Below are positions 49,197 to 57,800 of a DNA stretch of 64,000 bases, piece after piece; the stretch's first letter is position 1; each line of letters opens with the position of its first letter. Origin of the DNA: Nocardioides baekrokdamisoli. GTDB taxonomy: Bacteria; Actinomycetota; Actinomycetes; Propionibacteriales; Nocardioidaceae. The stretch is from NCBI RefSeq assembly GCF_003945325.1, contig NZ_AP019307.1:2604001-2668000 (forward strand), written 5' to 3'. The notes under the pieces are model-generated. The model was not told the DNA's origin. It did not search any database and saw only the letters and a list, made by a program, of their open reading frames with translations. The translations under genes and the position numbers were made by a program.

Positions 49197-49904
49197 TTGT
49201 ACAGCTTTCGCACCAGCATCGGCCCCGTCGACCTGGCCTTCACGGACAGGTACGGCGGGGTCAGTGCTGCGCCCTTTGCGGAGCTGAATCTCGCGGTCAG
49301 TGGGCCTGACGACGAGAAGGCGAAGCAGCTGAACCATCGGATCCTGATGGACGACTTCGCACCCGGCGATCTGTTGGCAGACCTGTACCAGGTCCACGGC
49401 GACGCGGTCGTCGATGCCGTCCCCGGTCTCCGGCCCGAGGCTGACGGGATCGTGACGACGACGCCGGGCATCACCCTCATGGTCCGGGCGGCCGACTGTG
49501 TTCCCGTCCTGTTGGCAGGCTCCGGCGTTGTGGGCGCCGCTCACGCCGGTCGGAAGGGGATGGCCGCGGGTGTCGTCACGCGTACGGTCGAGCGGATGCG
49601 CGAGCTCGGCGCCGATCAGATCCGTGCGTGGATCGGTCCGTCCATCTGCGGCGCCTGTTATGAGGTGCCGGCAGACATGCGTGACGATGTCGCCGCGATC
49701 GAGCCGGCGTCAGCTTCCACGACCCGGCGGGGCACGCCAGCCATCGATGTCGCTGCCGGCGTACGCGCCCAGCTGGAGCGGGCGGGGGTGGTCGTCGACC
49801 ACGTCGGCGGCTGCACTCTGGAGTCGCTGGATCGGTATTCGTTCCGCCGCGACGGTGAGTCGGCTGGCCGGCTCGCGGGCATCATCCGGATGGCACCGCA
49901 ATGA
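49197..49904 (+). CDS. pgeF: Peptidoglycan editing factor PgeF (YfiH/laccase-domain family)
   Basis: 235-residue YfiH-family protein; members remove wrongly incorporated residues from UDP-MurNAc peptides, and some act as purine nucleoside enzymes. Zinc ligands are visible: LYQVHGDAVVD (His), VRAADCVPVLLAG (Cys) and VGAAHAGRKGMAAGVV (His). The only reasonable start is TTG 49197, immediately after a dispersed repeat; no SD is visible. Rv2149c is the syntenic gene. It overlaps the next gene by ATGA. Confidence 0.9.
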   Translation: MYSFRTSIGPVDLAFTDRYGGVSAAPFAELNLAVSGPDDEKAKQLNHRILMDDFAPGDLLADLYQVHGDAVVDAVPGLRPEADGIVTTTPGITLMVRAADCVPVLLAGSGVVGAAHAGRKGMAAGVVTRTVERMRELGADQIRAWIGPSICGACYEVPADMRDDVAAIEPASASTTRRGTPAIDVAAGVRAQLERAGVVVDHVGGCTLESLDRYSFRRDGESAGRLAGIIRMAPQ

Positions 49905-50593
49905 GCCGCCGCGACGAACTGGCCGCGGGTCTGGCAGCCACGCGTACGCGCATCGCTGCCGCCGAGGCGGCAGCAGGACGGGCTCCGGGATCGGTGGCTC
50001 TGGTCGTCGTCACCAAGTTCTTCCCAGCTTCCGACGTACGACTCCTCGCGGATCTCGGGGTCACCGATGTCGGCGAGAACCGTCATCAGGAGGCTGAGGC
50101 GAAGGCAGCCGAGTGTGCTGATCTCGATCTCACGTGGCATTTCATCGGAGGACTGCAGACCAACAAGGCCGCCGCAGTCGCCCGGTATGCCGGCGTGGTG
50201 GAGTCCGTCGACCGTGCGGAGCTCATCCCTCGCCTTGCGCGCGGCGCAGCCGAAGCCGGTCGGGATCTCGCGGTTCTCCTCCAGGTCAGCCTTGAGCCGG
50301 GTGCAGACGGGCGTTCAGGTGCTGCTCCGGCGGATCTGGCTCGACTGGCCGAGACGGCGACGGATGCCGGCCTGGACGTCCGCGGCTTGATGGCAGTCGC
50401 GCCTCTGGGGGAGGCGCCGGATCGTGCTTTTGCTCGATTGGCGGAGATTCAGAGCACGTTCCTGCTCGGCCACCCGGACGCGAGCGTGCTGTCGGCCGGG
50501 ATGAGCGCGGACCTTGAGCAGGCGATCTCCGCCGGTGCGACACACGTGCGTGTCGGCTCCGCAATCCTCGGTTCACGCTCGAGCGTCAAGTAG
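49901..50593 (+). CDS. YggS-type PLP homeostasis protein
   Basis: 230-residue PLP-binding TIM-barrel protein (YggS/PLPBP family), which keeps free pyridoxal phosphate in balance. The PLP lysine is K39 in ALVVVTKFFPASDV; other motifs are VGENRHQEAEAK, WHFIGGLQTNKAAA and VLSAGMSADLEQAISAGATH with VRVGSAILG (phosphate site). Conserved between pgeF and sepF in Gram-positive bacteria (Rv2148c). Confidence 0.92.
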   Translation: MSRRDELAAGLAATRTRIAAAEAAAGRAPGSVALVVVTKFFPASDVRLLADLGVTDVGENRHQEAEAKAAECADLDLTWHFIGGLQTNKAAAVARYAGVVESVDRAELIPRLARGAAEAGRDLAVLLQVSLEPGADGRSGAAPADLARLAETATDAGLDVRGLMAVAPLGEAPDRAFARLAEIQSTFLLGHPDASVLSAGMSADLEQAISAGATHVRVGSAILGSRSSVK

Positions 50594-50626
50594 TTTCACT
50601 AATGAACGAACTAGGAAGGCAGAGCC

Positions 50627-51100
50627 ATGAGCGGCGCGATGCGACGGATCGGTGAATACCTCGGCTTGCTCGAGGACACGGCTGGGTACGACGACGACAC
50701 CTCGTCCTATGAGGCCGGCGAGCTGACGCGCGTCGGCGCGCCGCAGCGTCGCGAGCGTCCGGCCGATGTCGCCCATCTCTCCGAGCGCCGTCGCCCGCAG
50801 GCAGTCCCGGCTGCGCAGGAACTCTCCAGGATCGTCAACCTGACCCCCACGACCTACAACGAGGCTCGCGCAGTCGGCGAGGCCTTCCGTCAGGGCATTC
50901 CGGTGATCATGAACCTCACCGAGATGGACGACGCCGACGCCAAGCGCCTGGTCGACTTCGCTGCAGGCCTCGTCTTCGCCACGCACGGCTCGATCGAGCG
51001 GATCACCCACAAGGTCTTCATGCTCTCGCCGGCCAACGTCTCGGTGACCGCCGAGCAGAAGGCGAAGATCGCCACCGGCGGTTTCTTCAACCAGAGTTGA
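50627..51100 (+). CDS. sepF: Cell division protein SepF
   Basis: 157-residue FtsZ membrane anchor. N-terminal amphipathic helix MSGAMRRIGEYLGLLED, an acidic linker, and the SepF core starting IVNLTPTTYNEARAVGEAF with PVIMNLTEMDDADAKRLVDF and FMLSPANVSVT. SD AGGAAGG upstream. The YggT gene usually found between sepF and divIVA (Rv2146c) is missing here: only 121 bp separate them, without an open frame. Confidence 0.95.
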   Translation: MSGAMRRIGEYLGLLEDTAGYDDDTSSYEAGELTRVGAPQRRERPADVAHLSERRRPQAVPAAQELSRIVNLTPTTYNEARAVGEAFRQGIPVIMNLTEMDDADAKRLVDFAAGLVFATHGSIERITHKVFMLSPANVSVTAEQKAKIATGGFFNQS

Positions 51101-51221
51101 TCGTGGTCGCCCGGATGACGACAGGGCGACCAGTTAGCGACTCAAAGGCCATGCCGGTACGCTGATCCGGCCGCGCGCGTCGGAAAGCGATGTGCGCATG
51201 CGACTACGAATGGATGAGGTC

Positions 51222-51950
51222 ATGCCACTGACTCCCGAGGACGTGAGCAACAAGCGTTTCACTCCCGTACGCCTGCGTGAGGGCTACGACATGGGTGAGG
51301 TCGATCAGTTCCTGGACGAGGTCGAGGCCGAGCTGGCCCGCCTGAACAAGGAGAACGACGACCTGCGCGCTCAGCTCGCTGCCGGCGGTCACGCGCCGAT
51401 TGCTCCTGCTCCGGTGGAGGCCAAGGTTGAGGCTCCGGCTCCTGTCGCCGAGGCGCCCGCTCCGGTCGCGCCGGCTCCGGCAGCGCCCGCGCAGCTCGAG
51501 ACCCTCAAGGTCGAGACCGTCGCCGACGCGTCCAGCGCTGCGGCCCGCCTCCTTGAGCTCGCGACGCGCAACCACGACTCGCTCATCGAGACCGCCAAGA
51601 ACGACGCGGACAAGATCCTCGGCGAGGCCAAGCAGAAGGCCGAGCGCACGGAGTCCGAGTCCAAGGCCAGCGCGGACAAGGTCGAAGCCGACGCCCGCCA
51701 GCGCGCGTCGATGCTCGACTGGGAGACCTCGCAGAAGCGCGAGCAGCTGTTCGGCGACCTGGAGAAGGAGCGCGACAAGCTCTCCGTCGAGGTCGAGAAC
51801 CTGCGCGCGTTCGAGCGGGAGTACCGCTCGCGCCTGAAGAGCTACTTCACCCAGCAGCTCGAGTCGCTCAACAACGGTGAGGCTGGTGCCGATGTCGAGG
51901 GCGCCGGCCCGAAGCGCCATCGCTCGGCCCTCGGCGAAGCAGACGCGTGA
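51222..51950 (+). CDS. divIVA: Polar growth protein DivIVA (Wag31-like)
   Basis: 242-residue coiled-coil protein that marks curved membrane and directs polar growth. Start MPLTPEDVSNKRFTPVRLRE matches the family membrane-binding domain, with YDMGEVDQFLDEVEAELARL as the first coiled coil. A Pro/Ala-rich insert (about 75-105) separates it from the long second coil (residues 130-225). The frame upstream to 51192 adds nothing family-like. Followed by a strong terminator. Confidence 0.94.
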   Translation: MPLTPEDVSNKRFTPVRLREGYDMGEVDQFLDEVEAELARLNKENDDLRAQLAAGGHAPIAPAPVEAKVEAPAPVAEAPAPVAPAPAAPAQLETLKVETVADASSAAARLLELATRNHDSLIETAKNDADKILGEAKQKAERTESESKASADKVEADARQRASMLDWETSQKREQLFGDLEKERDKLSVEVENLRAFEREYRSRLKSYFTQQLESLNNGEAGADVEGAGPKRHRSALGEADA

Positions 51951-51968
51951 TTCTGAGTTAACGAACAC

Positions 51969-52028
51969 GGCGTGCCGGTTGAGTCGTCGCACTACGACGG
52001 CTACTCTCCCGGCACGCCTTTCGTTTTA
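51969..52028 (+). terminator. Terminator after divIVA
   Basis: GGCGTGCCGG (51969-51978) pairs with CCGGCACGCC (52009-52018) around an inner AGTCGTCG/ACGACGGCT stem, followed by TTTCGTTTT. It ends the sepF-divIVA transcript 8 bp before the SD of the next gene. Confidence 0.88.
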
Positions 52029-52041
52029 TTGAGGAGACCCA

Positions 52042-52863
52042 GTGGCTGGGACCCGTAAGTTGACCGGTGCTGTCTCGGGGGCAGCGCGCAAGGTGCTGGG
52101 CCGAAAGGCCGACGTACCGTCTCCCGCACCCGAAACCAAGCCCGCTCCGGTGGCGAAGAAGGCTGCCCCGGCGGTCAAGAAGGCGGCGGCGACCAAGGCC
52201 GCTCCCGCCAGGGCTGCCACCAAGAAGCCCGCCGCGGCCAAGAAGGTTGTCCCGGCCAGGGCGCCAGCGGCCACCAAGTCTGCGGCCAAAGCCGTCGAGG
52301 TGAAGGCTGCGCCGGTCAAGAAGGCGGCGCCTGCCAAGGTCCCGGCTGCGAAGGCTCCAGCGGCCAAGAAGGCTGCCCCTGCCAAGAAGGCCGCCCCCGC
52401 GGCCCAGAAGGTCGCGGCTCCGGCCGTCAAGACCACGCCTGTGAGGAAGGCTCCCGTGAAAAAGGCTGCACCCGTCCTGCGCGTCCTCGAGCAGGAGGAC
52501 CCCTGGACCAAGGCCGAACTCGACGAGATCATCTCCGAGCTCACGTCCATGCGATCGCACAGCCTCAAGGTCGTCGCCGACCTGCAACGCGAGCTCGACG
52601 GACTCATGCGCAACTCCGGCGACGGTGCCGGCCAGGACCAGGCCGACGTCGGCGCCACCAGTTTCGAGCGCGACCAGGAACTCACCGTCCTCAACGGCGA
52701 GCAGGAGAAGCTTGCCCAGATCGAGCGGGCCTTCCACGCGATCGACGAGGGTACGTACGGCATCTGTGAGTCGTGCGGCAACCCCATCGGGAAGAACCGG
52801 CTTCTCGCCTTCCCGCGCGCGACGCTGTGTATGGACTGCAAGCGCCGCGAAGAGCGCCGCTGA
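52042..52863 (+). CDS. DksA/TraR zinc-finger protein with histone-like Lys/Ala tail
   Basis: 273-residue protein. Residues about 30-150 are a low-complexity array of KKAAPAKK, PAAKKA and APVKKA units, like the C-terminal tails of histone H1 or mycobacterial HupB. Residues about 155-273 are DksA/TraR-like: a coiled-coil (LDEIISELTSMRSHSLKVVA) and a zinc finger CESCGNPIGKNRLL...CMDCKRREERR (two CxxC). Such proteins bind RNA polymerase through the secondary channel; the basic tail should bind DNA or RNA. The acidic tip typical of DksA is not obvious, so ppGpp-type function is open. Confidence 0.88.
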   Translation: MAGTRKLTGAVSGAARKVLGRKADVPSPAPETKPAPVAKKAAPAVKKAAATKAAPARAATKKPAAAKKVVPARAPAATKSAAKAVEVKAAPVKKAAPAKVPAAKAPAAKKAAPAKKAAPAAQKVAAPAVKTTPVRKAPVKKAAPVLRVLEQEDPWTKAELDEIISELTSMRSHSLKVVADLQRELDGLMRNSGDGAGQDQADVGATSFERDQELTVLNGEQEKLAQIERAFHAIDEGTYGICESCGNPIGKNRLLAFPRATLCMDCKRREERR

Positions 52864-52867
52864 CCTT

Positions 52868-52952
52868 CATCACGCACGTTCGCTGCGTCGCTCCGTGCTC
52901 GCTGGCCCGAATGGCCAGCTTGCGCGCGGGCTCCTTGCGACCGCACGCGCTG
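52868..52952. repeat. Imperfect palindrome after the DksA/TraR gene
   Basis: The centre GCTGGCC (52901-52907), CGAAT, GGCCAGC (52913-52919) is a perfect stem; outer arms CACGCACGTTCGCTGCGT and CTCCTTGCGACCGCACGCG pair imperfectly. CGTTCGCTGCGT and CTTGCGACCGC are shared with the element at 25677-25781, and CCGCACGCGCT with that at 30981-31090. Confidence 0.65.
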
Positions 52953-52969
52953 AAGGCCAGCGGTCGTGT

Positions 52970-53056
52970 GTACGCCAAGGTAGACCGATGTTGAGGTTGG
53001 TGCCGGCCCGCCGCCTTCAGGCGGCACATCTGCAACATAGGTCCACCTTGGCGTAC
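52970..53056. repeat. 87-bp palindrome upstream of lspA
   Basis: GTACGCCAAGGTAGACC (from 52970) and GGTCCACCTTGGCGTAC (to 53056) form a nearly perfect stem that continues through GATGTTG/CAACAT. A second hairpin GCCGCC-TTCA-GGCGGC sits inside. It is immediately downstream of the palindrome at 52868-52952, so the 236-bp gap before lspA is filled by two tandem hairpins. Confidence 0.8.
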
Positions 53057-53099
53057 CCGCTCCGTCGGCAACCGACGCTGTGACACACTCGGCACCGTC

Positions 53100-53606
53100 A
53101 TGCGCGCCCCATCTGCTTCGAAACACGCCCTTCTGATCGGCGCCGTCGCGCTGATGTTCCTTGCGGTCGACCAGGTGATGAAGGCCGTCGCGGTGGCTCA
53201 CTTCGCCTCACCTCAGCAGGTCCTCGGGACCTTCCTCCAGTTCTGGCTGACCAAGAACTGTGGCGCGGCCTGGAGTTTCGGCACCGGCATGACCTGGATC
53301 TTCACCGTGCTGGCGGTCGGCGCGACCCTGGTGATCGCGTGGTTCACGCCTCGGTGTCGCAACGCGGTGTGGGCGATTGCGCTCGGCCTCGTACTCGCCG
53401 GTGTGGACGGCAACCTCGTCGACCGGCTGTTCCGTGCGCCCGGAGGAGGCAACGGCTGTGTCGTCGACTTCATCGCCTTCCCGCACTACCCGATCTTCAA
53501 CGTGGCCGACATGTGCATCAACGTGGGTGCGGTGGTGATCGTGGTGCAGCTCTACCGAGGCATCCATCTCAATGGCACCCGGACCGCCAAGAAGGCCCGA
53601 CCGTGA
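53100..53606 (+). CDS. lspA: Lipoprotein signal peptidase
   Basis: 168-residue signal peptidase II with four membrane helices, cleaving prolipoproteins. Aspartic protease dyad: Asp in [13 protein letters not shown] and Asp in [11 protein letters not shown]; conserved N in [14 protein letters not shown]. Length is normal. The stop overlaps the GTG of rluD (GTGA). It would process the lipoproteins found in this window, such as the metallopeptidase and DUF305 protein. Confidence 0.94.
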   Translation: MRAPSASKHALLIGAVALMFLAVDQVMKAVAVAHFASPQQVLGTFLQFWLTKNCGAAWSFGTGMTWIFTVLAVGATLVIAWFTPRCRNAVWAIALGLVLAGVDGNLVDRLFRAPGGGNGCVVDFIAFPHYPIFNVADMCINVGAVVIVVQLYRGIHLNGTRTAKKARP

Positions 53607-54532
53607 CTGACCAGCGCACCGTGTTCGTTCCCGAGGGCCTCGAGGGCGAGCGTGTGGATGCCGGGATCGCGCGGCTGTTCGGGCTGTCCCGGACCCGCGC
53701 CGCGGAACTGTGCGCCGAGGGCCATGTGACGCTCGACGGCAAGGTCGCGATCAAGAGTGATCGGCTTCTGGCCGGCGCCATGCTCGACGTCACGATCCCG
53801 CGGATGGCTGACCCGCTGGAGATCCACCCCGAGATCGTCGAGGGCATCCGGATCATCCACGAGGACGATGCGATCGTGGTGATCGACAAGCCGGTGGGGG
53901 TCGCGGTCCACCCGAGCGTCGGATGGACCGGGCCGACGGTGGTCGCCCATCTGGTCGCCGCGGGCGTACGCATCTCCACCAGCGGCGCCAAGGAGCGCGA
54001 AGGCATCGTGCAGCGGCTCGACGTCGGCACCTCGGGTGTGATGGTGATCGCCAAGTCCGAGTACGCGTACTCGGTCCTGAAGCAGGCCTTCCGTGACCGC
54101 ACGCCGGAGAAGACGTATCACGCGCTCGTCCAGGGGCATCCGGACCCGCTCGCGGGCACCGTGGACGCACCGATCGGGCGCCATCCCAAGGCGGACTGGA
54201 AGTTCGCGGTGATGCCGGACGGGCGGCACTCGATCACTCACTACGAGACCCTCGAGGCGCACCGCTTCGCCAGCCTGCTGGAGATCCACCTGGAGACAGG
54301 GCGTACGCACCAGATCCGCGTGCACATGAGCGCACTCAAGCATCCGTGCGTCGGCGATCCGCTGTACGGCTCCGACCCCGTCCTGGCCAAGCGGGTGGGG
54401 CTGGACCGGCAGTGGCTGCACGCGGTCAAGCTCGGCATCACCCATCCGGAGACGGGCGAGTGGGTCGAGTTCGAGTCGTCGTACCCGGACGACCTGAAGC
54501 ACGCGCTCGACGTCATTCGCGACGCTCACTGA
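53603..54532 (+). CDS. 23S rRNA pseudouridine synthase, RluD/RluA family
   Basis: 309-residue pseudouridine synthase. The N-terminal S4 domain is [20 protein letters not shown] followed by [17 protein letters not shown]. The catalytic Asp140 is in [17 protein letters not shown], with [22 protein letters not shown] near the end. The family is RluA/RluC/RluD; the lspA-adjacent member is usually called rluD. Start GTG 53603 overlaps lspA; the frame to 53339 is a shadow of lspA. Confidence 0.92.
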   Translation: MTDQRTVFVPEGLEGERVDAGIARLFGLSRTRAAELCAEGHVTLDGKVAIKSDRLLAGAMLDVTIPRMADPLEIHPEIVEGIRIIHEDDAIVVIDKPVGVAVHPSVGWTGPTVVAHLVAAGVRISTSGAKEREGIVQRLDVGTSGVMVIAKSEYAYSVLKQAFRDRTPEKTYHALVQGHPDPLAGTVDAPIGRHPKADWKFAVMPDGRHSITHYETLEAHRFASLLEIHLETGRTHQIRVHMSALKHPCVGDPLYGSDPVLAKRVGLDRQWLHAVKLGITHPETGEWVEFESSYPDDLKHALDVIRDAH

Positions 54533-54555
54533 CGAGTCGCCCAGCGCCATACGTG

Positions 54556-54606
54556 GTCAACGTCGCAGGTTTGGTCCACCTGGCGACCGCAATCTTCGAC
54601 GTTGAC
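54556..54606 (+). terminator. Hairpin after the pseudouridine synthase gene
   Basis: GTCAACGTCG (54556-54565) pairs with CGACGTTGAC (54597-54606), with CAGGT/ACCTG inside. It lies 24 bp after the stop. The gap 54533-54846 (314 bp) holds this, a structured GC-rich stretch 54610-54720, and the dnaE promoter and leader hairpin; no gene is seen. Confidence 0.7.
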
Positions 54607-54762
54607 GGGTGCGGCGAGCAGCCCTCGCCGGCCAGTCGCTGGTGTCGCCGCTTGGCGGCTGCAGTCGGTGCGCGGGTCGACCGGCGCGACGACCGCTGAG
54701 GAAGGTTCTGGCAACCGTCCACGACAGGAATGTCGGTGCCGGATGGCAGGGTCGGCGAAGGT

Positions 54763-54768
54763 AGGGTT
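54763..54768 (+). promoter_or_regulatory. Probable -10 element TAGGGT for dnaE
   Basis: TAGGGT lies about 80 nt before the dnaE start. No good -35 is visible. It would give a leader of about 70 nt that includes the GCGA-loop hairpin. Confidence 0.35.
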
Positions 54769-54795
54769 TGAGTCCTTCCCCTCAGTAGTTGTGTG

Positions 54796-54813
54796 GGGCC
54801 GCGCGAGCGGCCC
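54796..54813 (+). promoter_or_regulatory. Leader hairpin with GCGA tetraloop before dnaE
   Basis: GGGCCGC-GCGA-GCGGCCC is a perfect 7-bp stem closed by a GNRA-type loop, 33 nt upstream of the dnaE start codon and before the SD AAGGGA. It may stabilise the message or influence translation; not a terminator, as the gene follows directly. Confidence 0.5.
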
Positions 54814-54846
54814 GAGAGATGTTGTGTCGACCCTGAAGGGACCCGT

Positions 54847-57800
54847 GTGAGCGCCAGCGACGGCTCGGACTTCGTGCATCTGCACGTCCACACCGAGTAC
54901 TCGATGCTGGACGGAGCCTCGCTCCTCGACGGGCTCTTCGAGCGCACCTCGCAGCTCGGCATGCCGGCGATCGCGATGACCGACCACGGCAACCTGCACG
55001 GGGCGTACGACTTCTACACGAAGGCGAAGAGGGCCGGCGTCAAGCCGATCATCGGTATCGAGGCGTACATCTCGCCGGAGATCCCGCGTGGCGAGCGGCG
55101 CCGGGTCCGGTGGGGCAAGGGCGACACCTCCGAGGAGGGCGGCGACGACGTCTCGGGTGCCGGTGCGTACACCCACATGACGATGTGGGCCTCGACCACC
55201 GAGGGCATGCACAACCTGTTCCGGCTCTCCAGCCAGGCGAGCATGTCGGGGTACTTCTACAAGCCCCGCATGGACAAGGAACTCCTGGTCGCGCACAGCA
55301 AGGGTCTGATCGTCTCGACGGGTTGCCCCAGCGGTGCCATCCAGACGCGACTGCGCCTGGGGCAGTGGGACGAGGCCGTACGCACGGCCGGCGAGCTGCA
55401 GGACATCTTCGGCCCGGAGAACGTGTATCTCGAACTGATGGATCACGGCATCTCGATCGAGAAGCGGGTACGCGACGACCTGCTCAAGCTCGGCCGTGAT
55501 CTCAACATCAAACCGATCGCGACGAACGACTCGCACTACAACAACCCCGAGGACTCGAGCGCCCAGGAAGCGCTGCTCTGCGTCAACAGCGGCAGCCGAC
55601 TCAGCGAGCCGACGTACGCCCAGGGCGGCAAGCGATTCGCCTTCGACGGCAACGGCTACTACATCAAGTCCGCGCAGGAGATGCGCGAGCTGTGGGGGCG
55701 TCAGGGTCTGATCGAGGCTTGCGACAACACGCTGGAGATCGCCGAGCGTTGCGAGGTCGAGTTCACCGAGTCCACCGGTGGCTACATGGCGAAAGCCGAC
55801 ATCCCGGCGGGGGAGACCGAGGAGAGTTGGTTCCGCAAGGAGGTGTGGCGCGGGATCGAGGCGCGCTATCCGGGCGAGAGGACGACCCCGGAGGTCAGGG
55901 ACCGCGTCGAGTTCGAACTCCAGGTCATCGCCCAGAAGGACTACTGCGGCTACTTCCTCGTGGTTGCCGACTTCATCCAGTGGTCGAAGGACAACGGCAT
56001 CCGCGTGGGTCCGGGTCGCGGGTCGGGCGCGGGCTCGATCGCCGCGTACGCGCTGCGCATCACCGACTTGTGCCCCCTGGAGCACGGCCTCTACTTCGAG
56101 CGCTTCCTCAACCCTGAGCGCCCCTCGATGCCCGACTTCGACATCGACTTCGACGACCACCGTCGCGGCGAGGTCATCCAGTACGTCACCGAGAAGTACG
56201 GCTCGGAGCGCGTCGCGCAGATCGCCACCTTCGGTCGGATCAAGGCCAAGGCTGCGATCAAGGACGCCGCCCGCATCCTTGACCACGGCTTCGCGATCGG
56301 GGACCGGATCACCAAGGCGCTGCCGCCCGATGTGATGGGCAAGAGCGTCAAGCTCAAGGAACTGTTCGACACCGAGTCCAAGCGGTACGCCGAGGGCGCG
56401 GAGTTCCGGTCGTTGTACGAGACCGAGCCCGACGTGCGCCGGATCTACGAGGTCGCGACGGGCCTTGAGGGTCAGATCCGCCAGACCGGTGTGCACGCGG
56501 CCGGCGTGATCATGTCGAGCGAGCCGCTTCTCGACGTCGTGCCGCTGATGGACCCGAAGCAGGACGGCGCGGTCATCACGCAGTTCGAGTACCCGATGTG
56601 TGAGGCGCTCGGCCTCGTCAAGATGGACTTCCTCGGCCTCTCCAACCTGCACACGATGGACGACGCGGTCGCGAACATCAAGGCGAACCGCGGCGTGGAC
56701 GTGGTCCTGGAGGATCTGCCGTTCGACGATCGCGCGACGTACGAGTTGATGGGTCGGGGTGACACCCTCGGTGTCTTCCAGCTCGATGGCGGCGGCATGC
56801 GTGCGCTGCTGCGGTCGATGCTTCCCGACCAGTTCGCCGACATCACGGCCGTCTCCGCGCTCTACCGACCCGGTCCGATGGGCGCCGATTCGCACAACAA
56901 GTACGCCCACCGCAAGAACGGCCGCGAGCCGATCGAGCCGATCCACCCAGCCCTGGCCGAGGCGCTGGAGCCGGTGCTGGGGGAGACGTACGGCCTGATC
57001 GTGTATCAGGAGCAGGTGATGGCGATCGCGCAGGTGCTCGCCGGCTTCTCCCTCGGCGCCGCAGACAACATGCGCCGCGCGATGGGCAAGAAGAAGAAGG
57101 AAGAGCTCGACAAGCAGTACGCCGGCTTCGAGGGCGGCATGCTCGAGCGCGGCTATCCCCAACAGGCCGTCAAGATCCTCTGGGAGACGCTGGTCCCGTT
57201 CGCGGACTATGCCTTCAACAAGTCGCACTCCGCGGCGTACGGCGTCATCACCTACTGGACCGCCTACCTCAAGGCGAACTACCCGACCGAATACATGGCG
57301 GCGCTCCTCACCTCGGTGAAGAACGACAAGGACAAGATGGCGATCTACCTCGGCGAGTGCCGACGGATGAAGATCAACGTCCTGCCGCCGGACGTCAACG
57401 AGTCGTCCCACAACTTCACCGCCGTCGGGAAGGACATCCGTTTCGGTCTGACCGCGGTCCGCAACGTCGGCCACAACGTGGTTGACGGCATCGTCGCGGG
57501 CCGCGTGGAGAAGGGCCGGTACGAAGACTTCAACGACTTCCTCGCGAAGGTGCCTGCCCCGGTGTGCAACAAGCGCGTCATCGAGTCGCTCATCAAGGCG
57601 GGCGGGTTCGACGACATGAAGCACAAGCGGCGCTGTCTGTGGAGCGTGCATGAGCTCGCCGTGGACCAGTACGTCGACATCAAGCGCAACGAGGCCATCG
57701 GTCAGGACTCGCTCTTCGGTGGGATGGATGCGGCCGACTCCGGTTTCGGCACCACGGTGGCGATCCCGGACGTCGATGAGTGGGAGAAGATGACCCTGCT

